DNA of 64,000 nt from Pseudomonas sp. 7P_10.2_Bac1 (GTDB taxonomy: Bacteria > Pseudomonadota > Gammaproteobacteria > Pseudomonadales > Pseudomonadaceae): assembly GCF_025465935.1 (NCBI RefSeq), contig NZ_JANLNV010000080.1, positions 1-64,000 of the forward strand. Reading direction: 5' to 3'. The translations under genes were made by a program, and so were the position numbers. The notes beneath the pieces were generated by a model that ran no database searches, was not told the origin of the DNA, and was given only the letters and a program-made list of their open reading frames with translations. Positions within the stretch are counted from its first letter, which is position 1. Every line of letters starts with the position of its first letter. Below, in pieces: positions 1 through 12,939 of the stretch.

Positions 1-42
1 GCGTCGGGTAGCAAACGGATATCTTCAGCATCCCCCAATCAG

Positions 43-96
43 TTCCCTCTCCCTCGGGAGAGGGCTAGGGTGAGGGGGCTCTTGGCACACAACCCA
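43..96. repeat. Intergenic GC-rich hairpin repeat (CCCTCTCCC family), copy 1
   Basis: A near-perfect inverted repeat (CCCTCTCCC-TC-GGGAGAGGG, 45-64) is followed by the tail CTAGGGTGAGGG. The same unit recurs at 31446-31466 (inverted) and 31575-31609 (same orientation). It lies just past the stop codon of the minus-strand hydrolase, so it could act as a transcription terminator for the hydrolase/NRPS operon, although there is no T-run. Between it and the hydrolase stop is a partial REP-like fragment (about 104-120, GATCGCAGCCTGCG). Confidence 0.75.
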
Positions 97-132
97 GATC
101 AAAAGATCGCAGCCTGCGTCAGTACCAACTGG

Positions 133-1095
133 TTATTCTCCCAGCCGTTCATTCAACCACCCCGCCACCTGCGCATGTATACGCGGCACTTGCTCCAGCA
201 AGCCGCTCATGCGCATGAAGTCATGGGTCATGCCCGGCTCTTTGAGTAACAGCACCTCGTTACCCGCCTGTTCCAGCTTTTGGGCATACGCCAAACCTTC
301 GTCAAACAACGGATCGTAGCCGGCCAGGTACACCAGCGCCGGGGCCAATCCGCTGACATCGGTTGCCAGCATCGGTGAAATCCGCCAGTCACGCAGTGTC
401 TCTTCGTTCTGGGCGTAATGCCGGTAAAACCAATCCATGGTGGCGGTTTCGAGCAGGTAGCCCTCGGCATACCGCTGATGGGAATCGCGCTTGCAACTGC
501 CATCCGTTACCGGGTACAGCAACACTTGCGCACGCGGCACGATGGCGACTTCCTGCGGCTCGCGTACCGCCAGAATCGACAGCACCGTGCTTAACGTTCC
601 GCCCGCACTGTCCCCGGCAAACGCGACCCGCGTTGCATCCAGACCATGCACGTTGCCCGCGTGCAACACCCAGTTCACGGCATCGCAGGCGTCATGCACA
701 GCCGTGGGAAACACCCACTCAGGGGCCAGTCGATAACTCACTGCCAACACCGCAAAATCCCCGGCAGCGGCCAAGCGGCGGCACAGCGAGTCATGGCTGT
801 CGAGACTGCCGATCACATAGCCCCCGCCATGCAAATACACCACCACAGGCAGCGGCCCGACCTCCAGCCCGGGGCGACGATAAAGCCGCCCCGACAGACT
901 GAAGCCATCACGCGCCGGAATCCGCACCCCGTAACTGTCCACCGTCACCCCTGGCTCATCCAGCACGCTGGCGCTTTGCTCGAACTCAATGCGGGCCTGG
1001 GCCGGGGTCAAGGTATGCATCGGCTGGCTCTTGCCGGTCAGGCGGCTGAATTCAGCCAGTTCTAAAAATGCTTCCAGTTCAGGTAATACCGACAT
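133..1095 (-). CDS. Alpha/beta hydrolase of the hormone-sensitive lipase (alpha/beta hydrolase-3) family
   Basis: A 320-residue esterase-type enzyme. It has the oxyanion-hole motif HGGGY and the nucleophile elbow GDSAGG, a late acidic region (GYDPLFDEG) and the terminal histidine in MTHDF, which together make a full Ser-Asp-His set. There is no signal peptide, so it is likely cytoplasmic. The ATG at 1095 was chosen because GAGG lies 9 nt upstream; ATG 1101 is the alternative. It starts about 50 nt after the stop of the terminal pyoverdine NRPS on the same strand, with no promoter seen between, so it is probably co-transcribed. Family members cleave small acyl esters. A role in pyoverdine side-chain or precursor hydrolysis is inference from position only. 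Confidence 0.85.
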   Translation of the reverse strand: MSVLPELEAFLELAEFSRLTGKSQPMHTLTPAQARIEFEQSASVLDEPGVTVDSYGVRIPARDGFSLSGRLYRRPGLEVGPLPVVVYLHGGGYVIGSLDSHDSLCRRLAAAGDFAVLAVSYRLAPEWVFPTAVHDACDAVNWVLHAGNVHGLDATRVAFAGDSAGGTLSTVLSILAVREPQEVAIVPRAQVLLYPVTDGSCKRDSHQRYAEGYLLETATMDWFYRHYAQNEETLRDWRISPMLATDVSGLAPALVYLAGYDPLFDEGLAYAQKLEQAGNEVLLLKEPGMTHDFMRMSGLLEQVPRIHAQVAGWLNERLGE

Positions 1096-1147
1096 TTCCA
1101 TTTCCCTCAAAACCACTATCACCGCGCGCTCTTGACCAGCCGACCGA

Positions 1148-4100
1148 TCAGGCCAGATCAAGTTGCACAGCCAGGATTTCATCCAGTTGCGCCAGCCATG
1201 CCGGGTGACGCAACACTTCATAATGACCGCCACTCAACACCGTATGGCTGGCACCTGCACCCACCTGCGCCGCATGCACGCGGCGCTCATCGTCACGCCC
1301 ATCCACCCACCAGTGATGCGCCTGCACCCAGGTGCGCGGCAAGCTGTGCTGGGCCAACGCCAAGTGCTTGAGACGTGCACCCACGGCGAAGATCTGGCTC
1401 AGTTCTGCCGCCCCCAACACGCCATGCTCATTGCTAACCAATGCCGCTTCAATCACCTGCTCGGCGCTGTGCTGTTCATCCGCCATCAGCATTTGCGCCT
1501 CGGCCTGCGTCACACCCAACACAAAACGCAAAAAATCCTGCAGATCTTCGCGCCCGTCACTGGCTTGCGCCGTGCCTGCCACATAACTGTCCACCAGGCC
1601 AGCAAAGGCCACTTCTTGCCCCTGGGCCTCCAGCTCTTGCGCCACCAGCAAGGTCAACGCACCGCCCAACGACCAGCCGAGCAGGTGATACGGGCCGTGC
1701 GCCTGTTGCTGGCGAATGCGCTGGGCGTAGGCCAGGGCCATGGCCTGCAATGAATCGTCCTGCCAGCTCGGCTCCAGCAACATCCGGCACTGCAGGCCAA
1801 ACACGCTGCGCCGCCCGTCCCATCGGCGGGCCAGCGGCTCATAGTCGAAGACCGTGCCAAAGCCCGCGTGCAGGCAGAACAGCGGCGGTACGTCATGGAC
1901 CCGGCTGTTCAGCGCCAGCAGTGGGTCGGGCGCATGGGCCTTGTCTTGCGCCTCATAACCGCTCAGCTCGGCAATGCACGGCTTTTGCATCAGGTCGCGC
2001 AGTTTGAGGTTGAACCCCAGTTGCGGCTGGTTGCGCACCTGCGAGATGACTTTCAACACCTGCAATGAATCGCCGCCCAATTCAAAGAAGTTATCGTCGA
2101 TACCCACCTGCTCCAGCCCCAGCACGTTTTGCCAGATGCTCACCAAGGCGTGTTCCAGCGCGTTGCGCGGCGCCCGATAGTGCCCCTGGGCGAGTTGTGG
2201 CTCAGGTAATGCCCGACGATCCAGCTTGCCGTTGGCCGACAACGGCAAGCACGGCATTGCCACGATGTGTGTGGGCACCATGTAATCAGGCAGTTGCGCC
2301 TGCAACTGCGCTTTCAACTCACGCTCCAGCCCTTGATTGACCGCAACCACCACGTAACCCACCAACTGCTTGCCACTGGCGCATTCGATCACCGTGACAA
2401 CCGCTTCCTGCACGCCTTCGCACTGGCGTAGCCGCGCTTCGATTTCCCCCAGTTCGATGCGGAAACCGCGGATTTTCACTTGCTGGTCCAGGCGGCCCAG
2501 GTAGTCGATCACACCGTCTTCGCGTTGGCGCACCAGATCGCCGGTGCGGTACATCCGGCCGCCCCCGGCAACGAACGGGTCCGGCACGAAGCGCTCGGCA
2601 CTCAAGCCGGGCTGCTGATGGTAGCCGCGCGCCAGACACTCGCCTCCCAGGTACAACTCGCCACTGACGCCCACCGGCAACGGGTTCATGTCTGCATCCA
2701 GCACATACACCCCGCGCCCGGCCACGCTGCGGCCAATCGGTGCGTAGGCGGCGTCACAGCACTGGGAAGCCTCGGCACGCCAGAGTAAAGGCGTGACCAC
2801 GGTTTCCGTCGGGCCGTAGCCATTGACCAGACGCTGCGGCTGCAAGGCACGCTTGACCAGTTCAAAGCTGGCATCCGGCACCGCATCGCCGCCAAAACAG
2901 TAGGTGTGCACCGCGGGTGGCGGCCCTTGGGTCAACGCCACTTCGGCCAGTTGTTGCAGATAAGCCGGCGGGAAGCACGCCACATTCACCTGTTGCTGAT
3001 GCAAGACCTGCAAGGTCTGCTCGGGTGTCCACAACTGATCGCCACGAATCACCAGGCTGCCGCCGGCCAACAACACGCTGAGCCAGCGCTCTTGCGCACC
3101 GTCGAAAGCGAACGACATGAAGTGCAATTCACGGCTCTGCGGGCCCAGTTCATACAGCTCAATAATGCCCTGACAATGCCGCGCAATCGGCTCGCGGGCC
3201 ACAGCAACGCCTTTAGGCTGCCCGGTCGAGCCCGAGGTATAGATCACATACGCCAGATGTCCGGGCAACACAGGCACTTCACGGGGTACGCCTGGGTCCT
3301 GCGCCCATTGGTCCAGTAGCAAGCGCGGTGTGGATGCCGTAAACGCCACGCGCTGATCCACATCGCTGTGGCACACCAACAGGCTCGCACCCGAATCAGC
3401 CAGCATAAAGTTCAGCCGTTGCGCCGGATAATCCAGGTCCAACGGTAAGTACGCCGCGCCCGTTTTGAGCACCGCTAAAAACGTCACAATCGTTTGTTCA
3501 GAGCGCGGCAGCGCCACCGCCACAATCTGTTCCGGGCCAATGCCGCGCGCCTGCAACTGGCACGCCAGCGCATTGGCCAAATGTTCCAGCCCGCCATAGG
3601 TCAACTCACGACCCTCACAGCTCAGCGCCCTGGCCTGGGGTTGACGCTGCACCTGTTGGTTAAAGCGCTGGAGCAAATCAAGCATCGGCCGTGGCGCCTG
3701 CGCCCGCTCCACATGGGCTGTCGGCAAGCCGATCTCACCGATCAAGCGCTCAGCAGCCTCAGGCAAATGCGCCAGCAAGCCTTCAAGCTGGGCGCGGATA
3801 CGCTCAACCGAGACGGCGTCAAAGCGTTCGCGCAAGTACAAATACTCCACTTCCAGCCCGTGCTCGGTGGCGCTGACCATCAAGTCCATCGGGAAGTTGG
3901 TCACCCCGCCGCTGCCAACCTCGGCAAACTTCAACTCGCCCTCCTGTTCGCCACGCAAGGCGCGGTCTACCGGATGGTTTTCAAACACGATGATGCTGTC
4001 GAACAAGCCTTGCCCGCCCTGCCCGGCCCAGCGTTGAATGTCCGCCAGCGGGGTGTGCTCAAAGTCGCGGATCGCCAGGTTGTAGTCCTGTAACTGACGC

Positions 4101-7100
4101 AGCCAGTCACCCAGCGATTGGCAGGAATCAAGAGTCTGGATCACCGGCAAGGTATTGATGAACAGCCCCAGCATGTCCTGTGCCCCGGCCAATTGCGTTG
4201 GCCGCCCCGCCACGGTGGCGCCGAAGGCCACGCTGCGCTGCCCCGTGTGGCGCTGCAACAGCAGCAACCAGGCCGCTTGAATCAGCGTGTTCAACGTCAC
4301 GCGCTGGGCGCTGGCAAACCGCTGCAGACGCAAGGTCGCCTCGCTGTCCAGATAGCTGTAGAGCACACCATGGCCGTGGCCCTGGGTGTTGGCGGCATTG
4401 GCCAAAATCGTCGGTGCCTGCAACGCTTGCAAGCGCTCGCGCCAGAACCCCTGCGCCGCCGCCGCGTCCTGACGCTGCAACCAACTGACATAGTCGGCAT
4501 AGCGACCGTTCAACGCGGGCAGCGCTTGATACCCGTACACGCGCAGCATTTCACCCAGTAGGCGCGAGGCACTCCAGCCATCGAGCAGCAAGTGGTGGTA
4601 AGTCCAGATCATCTGGAACCGGGACTCGCTCAGGCGCACCAGGGTAAAACGCATCAGCGGCGGGCTGCTCAGATCAAAACCACGCGCCTGATCCTGCGCC
4701 GCCAGCGCTTGCAAGGCGGCCTCAGGGGCGACCTGCTCACGCCAGTCCAGCTCGACAATCGGCAGCTCGACCTGCCGATACACGGCCTGCAACGGGTCGG
4801 CCAGACCGTCGCGCCACATAAAGGCGGTTCGCAGCACTTCATGGCGTTCCAGCAAGGTTTGCCAAGCCGCACGAAAGCGCTCGACCTGCAAACCGTCGAC
4901 CGCCACGCTCAATTGGTTGACGTACAGATTGAGCTCCGGCGACTCGACACAATGGAACAACATGCCCTGTTGCATCGGTGACAGCGGGTACAGATCCTCC
5001 AGCGCAGTGCGATCAACGCTGAGCGAGCCAGGCACGTGAGCAAAGGCCGGGGTGTTGAGCGGCGCCGCTGCTGGCGCTTCAGCGCTGGTGGCCAGCGCCG
5101 CCAGGGCGCGTATGGTTTGCGCAGTGAACAATTGCTTGGGCGTAAAGGCCAAGCCACTCGCCCCCGCCCGGCTCACCGCCTGCAACGAGATGATCGAATC
5201 GCCGCCCAATTCAAAGAAGTTTTCGGTGACGCCAATCGCCTCAAGCCCCAGCAACTCTTGCCAGATAGCCACCAGCAACTGCTCCGCCGGGGTGCTGGGA
5301 GGCACTCGCTCTGCAACGTGCCGGCTCGCCTCAGGTGCGGGCAGCGCCCGACGGTCCAGCTTGCCGTTCGGGGTCAACGGCAACGCCGCCAGACACAGCA
5401 CATGGGCGGGCAGCATATGCGCTGGCAAGCGGCTGCGCAGATGGGCCATCAATGCTTCGCGCAGCGCCGCCTCATTCGCCAACGGATCGCGGGCCACCAC
5501 ATAGCCCACCAACTGACGGCTGGCCGGGCCTTCGCGGTCCACCACCCAGGCCTCGCGCACGCTGTCGTGCTCAAGCAAACAAGCTTCAATCTCGCCCAAT
5601 TCGATGCGGAAACCGCGAATCTTCACTTGCTGGTCGATCCGCCCCAGGTACTCAACCACGCCGTCTTCGCGCAATCGCGCCAGATCGCCACTGCGATACA
5701 GCCGCGCGCCCGGAACAAACGGGTCGGGCACAAAGCGTTCAGCGGTCAGGGCCGGGCGCTGGTGATAACCGCGGGCAATGCCTTCGCCGCCCAGGTACAA
5801 CTCCCCCGCCACGCCCACCGGCAGTGGCTGCAAACTGGCATCCAGCACATAGGCGGTGCGCGCCCCCACCGGGCGCCCGATCGGCAGGAACGCCGAGTCG
5901 AACTCGGTGCCAGGGTACGCACACCAGATCAGCGGGGTGATCACGGTTTCGGTCGGGCCGTAACCGTTGATAATGCGCGGCGGTTGCAGCACCCGCTGCA
6001 CTTCATCAAAGGCATGTTTGGGCATGCCTTCGCCGCCTACGGTATAGGAGCGAATCGGCAAGAGGCGCCCGGCTTCACCGATAAAGTCAGCGATCTGCAG
6101 CAAATAGCTCGGGGTAAAGCAGGCGATGGTAATGCCGTGTCGCTTGATCTCTTCACACGTGCGCTGCGCGCTCCAGACCTCATCGTCACGGGGCATCAGT
6201 GCCGAACCGAACACCAGCGGGGTGAGCCAGCGCTCGTGGGCCCCGTCAAAACTGATCGAGGCGAATTGCAGCTCGCGGTCGTCCGGGGTCATACCGTACA
6301 GCGCACCAATGGCCAGACAATGCATGGCCAACGGGCCGTGGGCCACACTCACGCCCTTGGGCTGCCCGGTCGAGCCCGAGGTGTAAATCAGGTACGCGAG
6401 GTTATGTGCATCGGTCAGATTGACCGGGTTGCTGACGGGCTGATAACTGACGTCTTCGCGGTCCAGTTCCAGCACCGGCAAGCCGTCTAAGTGCGGCACG
6501 CGTTGGCGCAGCCACGACTGGCAGAGCAACAGCTCAATACCGCTGTCGTGCATCAAATAGCTCAAACGCTCGGCCGGGTAAGCCGGGTCCAGCGGCACGT
6601 AGGCGCCCCCGGCCTTGAGGATCGCCAGCAGGCCGATAATCATCTGCGCCGAGCGCTCCACGGCCAGGCCGACCCGTACTTCGGGGCCGATCCCCAGCGC
6701 CCGCAAGCGATGGGCCAGACGGTTGGCGCGCTGGTTGAGGTCTGCGTAGGTGAAGGTGCTGGTGTCAAAGATCAGCGCGGTGGCGTCCGGGCGAGTGGCC
6801 GCCTGCGCTTCGATCAACTGATGCACACCCTGTTGCGTCGCCGCACACGGCGGCGGATTCCAGTCGTGCAAGAGCTGTGTGTGCTCGGCCGCGCTCAACA
6901 ACGGCAGCTCGCCCAGTGCGCGGTGCGGTGCGGCAACCATGGCTTGCAGCAACACCGCCAGATGCTCACCCATGCGCGCAATGGCGGCCGGAGCGAAATG
7001 GCTGAGCATAAAGCTCCAGGTCAGGCTCAGTTGGCCTTCGCTGACCGCCGCCAGCGTGAGCGGGTAGTTTGTACGCTCGTGGTTATCTGGCACGGCGAAG

Positions 7101-10100
7101 CTCAAACCCTCGGGCGCCCCTTGCTGCAAGGCCTCGCTGATCGGGAAGTTTTCAAACACCAGCAAGCTGTCGAACAACGGCTCACCGGGCCGTCCGGCCC
7201 AGCGTTGTATGTCACTCAGGGCAGTGAACTCATGCTCGCGCAGCGCCAGGTTGTGTGCCTGCAACCGGCGCAACCACTGTGCAACGCTCTCTGCCGCCTG
7301 GGGCTGGGTAATCACCGGCAAGGTATTGATAAACAACCCGAGCTGGTGCTCTGCCCCCGGTAAATCCACCGGCCGCCCGGCCACGGTAGCGCCAAACACC
7401 ACCGTCGACTGCCCGCTGTAACGCTGCAGCAACAGCGCCCAGGCGCCCTGCACCAGGGTGTTGAGGGTCACCCCCTGCTGACGGGCAAATGCGTTGAATG
7501 CCTGGCTGCTGGCGGCATCGAACACCTGTCGATGGTCGGCGTAATCACAGCTGCTTGAAGGCCCGTGCGCCAGGCTCTGCGCCAGCAAGGTCGGGTTGTC
7601 CAGTGTCGCCAGTTGGGCACGCCAAAAGGCTTCATCGGCCTGGCTATCCTGGGCGTACAACCAGCCGATGTAGTCCGCAAAGCGGCCCTGCACCGGGGCC
7701 ACTTCATCACCGGCATAGCGCTGCAAGACCTCGCCGAGCAGCAATGCATTGCTCCAGCCATCCAGTAATAAATGATGATGGGTGTAGATCAGTTGCTGGC
7801 GTTGCTCATCCAGGCGCACCAGCGCCAAACGCAGCAACGGCGGTTGTGCAGGGTCGAACTGCAAGCGCTCGCTGCGAGCCAGCAACTCAAGTTCGACCGC
7901 CTGGTCGGCACGCCCACGCCAGTCGAGCACGGTCAGCGGTAATTGCAGCGAGCGTTGCACCCACTGCACCGGCTCACGGGCGTCCTGCGGCCAGGCAAAG
8001 CCCGTGCGTAAAATCGGGTGGGCATCCAGCGTTGCCTGCCAGGCTTGGGCCAGTCGGGCCGCATCAAGCCCGCAGGCCTGCACGCTGAGTTGGTTGACGT
8101 AAGCCCCGGCCTGCGGCTCATACAGACTGTGGAACAGCAAACCGCTTTGCATCGGTGACAACGGGTACAGGTCTTCGATCTGGCGTGGCGGCACCGGCAG
8201 TTGGTCGAGCTGAGCCTGGGTCAGGCGCGCCAGCGGGAAATCCGCCGGGGTCACGCCGCTGTGCTGGGGGTTCAGGCAATGCTCAATCAGCGCCTGCAAC
8301 TGCGCTTGGATCCCCGCAGCCAGCGCTTCAATATCGGCGTTATCGAAACATTCCTGGCTAAAGCTCAAGTCCAGCTTCAATTCGCCACCAAACACCTGCC
8401 CGTCCACCGACAGCCAGTTGGCCAAGGGCGAGTCCAGGCTCTGTGCCGCGCCGCTGGCCTCTTCGGCCGGCGCGAACAGCGACTCTTCGCTGAAGCTCTG
8501 ATCAAACTGCCCCAGGTAGTTGAACGTCACCCGCGCAGGCGGCAGCGCTGCGAAACGAGCCTGAGTGTCAGCATCGCCTTGATAACGCAACAGGCCAAAA
8601 CCCAGTCCCTTACCCGGCACTTCGCGCAATTGCTGCTTGATGGCCTTGATCGACTCGGCCATGTCCGCTGCCGGGGTCAACTTGACCGGGAACAGGCTGG
8701 TGAACCAACCCACAGTGCGGGTCAGATCGATGCCCTCGAACAGTTCTTCACGGCCGTGGCCTTCCAACTGAATCAATGCCGCAGCTTCGCCGGTCCAATT
8801 GCACAGGGCACGCGCCAAGGCGGTCAGCAACAGGTCGTTGATCTGCGTGCGATACGCCGCAGGGGCCTGTTGCAGCAATTGCCGGGTGGTATCACGATCC
8901 AGCCCCAGGCTGACCACCTGGCGATGACGCAATGCCTGGCTGGCTGCAACTCGCGCCAGTGGCAACTGGCCGCTGGCACCTTGCAAATGTTCCAGCCACC
9001 AGTCGCGCTCTGTCGCCAGCGTGTCACTGCGGGCATAGCTCGCCAGCTGTTGGGCCCAGTCCTGCAACGGGCTGGTTTTTTCCGCCAGGGCTTGCCCCGC
9101 ATACGCCGCCTGCAAGTCCTCAAGCAATACCCGCCACGACACGCCATCGACCACCAAATGGTGAATCACCAGCAACACACGCTGCAGCCCATCCGCGTGG
9201 TCGATCAACACCGCACGCATCAAAGGCCCGTCATGCAGCGACAGACTGCGCTGCGCTTCATCGCACAAGGCTTGCAGCGCCTGGTCGCTATGCACTTGGG
9301 CAGTCCACAGCAGATCAGTGGCTGCGGCGCTGTCCAGAGGGACATAACGCGCAGTCCAGTGCCCGGCCTGCTCACGGAACTGCAACCGCAGCGCGTCATG
9401 CTGTGCCAGCACCTGCTGCACCGCGCTTTGCAGGCGCCATAACTCCAGCGGTTGGCGCACCTTGAGCAACACCGACTGGTTCCAGTGATCGCGCTGCTCG
9501 GTCTGATGGGCAAAAAAACATTGCTGGATCGGCGTCAGGCTTTGTGTCCCGAGCACCGGCCCCTGGTCGATCTGCAACGCCTGTTGCTGGCTGGCCACTG
9601 CCGCCAGCGCCTGCAGGGTCGGTTGCTGGAACACATCACGCGGCTGCAGGCACAGCCCGGCACGCCGTGCCCGGCTGACCAGCTGGATGGAGATAATTGA
9701 GTCGCCGCCCAGCTCAAAGAAGTTGTCCTGGCGCCCCACCTGCTCCAGCCCCAGTACGTCTTGCCAAATGGCCGCCAATTGCTGCTCGCTGACACTACGC
9801 GGTGCTTCATAGGCACGCCCGCGGTCACTCAGTTGTGGCGCAGGCAACTGCTTGCGATCCAGCTTGCCGTTGGGGCTCAGCGGCATGCGCTCGATCAACA
9901 GCAACTGCGTCGGCACCATGTAATCGGGCAGGCTCAGCAGTACATGGGCTTTCAGGGTGTCACGCCAGGCGGTTTGCGCTTCGGGGTGTTTCAGCAGCGC
10001 CACGTCGCTGGGCACCAGATACGCCACCAACTGGTTATCCAGCGCCAGCACCACCGCTTCCTGAACCTGCGGGTGTTCTTGCAGGCGCGCTTCGATCTCG

Positions 10101-12939
10101 CCCAGCTCAATGCGCAGGCCGCGAATTTTCACCTGATGGTCGATCCGGCCGCAGTATTCGATAGCACCGTCAGCGCGATAGCGCGCCAGGTCGCCGGTAC
10201 GGTACAGCCGTTCGCCACTGCCAAAAGGGTCGACCACAAAACGCTCGGCCGTCAATGCCGGGCGCGCATGGTAGCCCCGGGCCAAACCCGCGCCCGCCAG
10301 GTACAACTCACCAATGGCGCCGGTCGGCAAGGGCAACAGTTCCGGGCTGAGGACGTAGGTACGCAGGTTAGCAATAGGCCACCCGATCGGCACGCTGTCG
10401 CGGTGTTCTTCAAGGCACGTCCAGTGGGTTACGTCGATGGCCGCTTCGGTCGGCCCGTACAAGTTGTACAACTGCGCCTGAGGCAGGTCGCGCATGGTTT
10501 GACGTTGCAACTCGATCGGCAGCGCCTCGCCGCTGCACACAATCCGCCGCAGCGAGCGGCACTGCGCGGCCTCGTCGCTGTTAATGAAGGCTTGCAGCAT
10601 CGACGGCACAAAATGCAGGGTGGTAATACCCTGTTCGACGATCAGTTGCGCCAGTTGCTGCGGGTCGCGGTGCGCGCCGGGGGCGGCGACTACCAGAGTC
10701 GCGCCATGCATCAGCGGCCAGAAAAACTCCCACACCGACACGTCAAAACTGAACGGGGTTTTCTGCAAGACCCGGTCGGCAGCGCTCAGGCCATAAGCCT
10801 GTTGCATCCACGCCAGTCGGTTGTACAGCGCGCCATGGCTGTTGCCTGCGCCTTTGGGGCGACCGGTGGAGCCCGAGGTGTAGATCACATAAGCCAAATG
10901 CTCTGGATGCGCCAGGTTAATCAGGTTTTCAGCGCGCTCATGATCGCCTGAAAGATCGCGAGGCAAGCTCGCTCCTACAGTGGGGGCCAGGATCATGACG
11001 GGGATGTGTGGCGGCAACGCCACCTGCACGTGCGCCTGGGTCAGCAGCAAACTGATGCCGCTGTCTTCAAACATGTAGGCGAGGCGTTCAGCCGGGTATT
11101 CGGGGTCGAGCGGCACGTAAGCGCCCCCGGCCTTGAGAATCGCCAGCAAGCCAATCACCAGTTCCAGTGAACGCTCGCACGCCACGCCCACGCGCACTTC
11201 CGGACCCACTCCGCTCTCGCGCAGTTGATGCGCCAGACGGTTGGCGCGCTGATTGAGTTCGCGATAACTCAACGACTGCCCGGCAAACACCAACGCACAA
11301 GCGTCCGGTGTGGCAGCCGCTTGCGCTTCGATGTGCTGGTGCACGCAGGCGGGGCCGGGATAGTGCTGCTGCGTGGCATTCAGGCCATACAGCGTGGCTT
11401 CGACTTCATGGGCGGCGAGCATCGGCAGCTCGCTGATCGCGCACTCAGGATCCGCCACCACGCCTGCCAGCAGGGTGCGCCAATGCGCAGCCATGGCTTG
11501 GATGCGCGGCGCATCAAACAGGTCGGTGGCATAGGTCAGGCTGGCCAGCAGGTGCTCGCCTTCTTCATGGGTATCGAGTTGCAGATCAAACTGAGCAGTG
11601 CGGCCCGCCCATTCCAGGCTCTCGACCTGCAAGCCGGCGAGCATCCCGCGCAGTGCGCCGGGGCGGCTTTGCTGGTGGTTGAACATCACTTGAAACAACG
11701 GGCTGTGGCTCAGGCTGCGTTCGCCTTGCAGCGCATTGACCAATCGCTCGAAGGGCAGGTCCTGATAGCCCTGGGCATCCAGCGAACGGTCACGGGTCTG
11801 GGTCAGCAACTGGCTGAACGGCAGGCGCCCATCCAGCTCGGCCCGCAGCACTTGGGTGTTGACGAAAAAACCGATCAGGCCACGGGTTTCTACGCGTTGA
11901 CGGTTCGCCACGGGCACACCGATGCGCAGATCGGTCTGGCCGCTGTAGCGGTGCAGCAAGACTTGAAAACTGGCCAACAGCAACATGAACGGGGTGACAC
12001 CGCGCTGCCGGGCCAAAGCGAGCAAACCCTTGGCTAGCGTCGGTTGCAAGGTGATATCCAGGCGCGCCCCGCGATACGACGGCTGCGCCGGGCGTGAGCG
12101 ATCCGCCGGTAGTTCCAGCACCGGTTGCTCGCTGCCCAACTGTTCGCGCCACCAGTCCAGTTGCCGCTCCAGTTCACCGGCTTCCATCCAGCGCCGCTGC
12201 CACAGCGCATAGTCAGCGTACTGAATCGGCAAGGCGGGCAGTTCCAGGGCGTGGCCCTGTGCATGGGCCGCGTACAACTGCGAGAACTCATCCACCAGCA
12301 CACCCATCGACCAGCCGTCGGCGACGATGTGGTGCAAGGTCAGCACCAGCACATGATCGTTCGTGTCCAGTTGCAACAGACTTACCCGCAACAACGGCCC
12401 GTGCTGCAGATCAAATGGTTGCGCGATGTCCTGCTCGACTTGCTGCAGTGCCAAGCCAAGACGTTCGGATTGCGGCTGGTCGCGCAGGTCGTGGCGGGCA
12501 ATCAATACGCTGTAGTCACTGCCGCAGGCGGCAAGGGGGTGCGCAACAACCCTGCTTTGAGTTCTTCGGTCCTTATCGCAGCCTTGGGCAGCGCCAACTG
12601 GCTCGCTATCTTCTTCAATAAACACGCTGCGCAAGCTGTGATGACGCTCCAGCAGGGCATCGAAACTGAGCTGCAAGGCAGGCACATTCAGCTCGCCGCG
12701 CAAACGCAACGCAGCCGGAATGTGGTACGCCGCGCTCTGTGGGTCAAGTTGCCAGAGGAACCATTGCCGCTGCTGCGCATAAGACAGCTCGCAGGGTGCG
12801 TCTTGAGGTGCAGTCGCCGGGATCGGCAATTGGCCGAAACTGACGCCCTGCTCGTGCATCTTCTGCAAGAATTCGCGGCGCTGGTGCGGGGCGAGGCTGG
12901 CGAAACGGTTGGCAATGCGCCAGGCGGTCGAGTGTTCCA

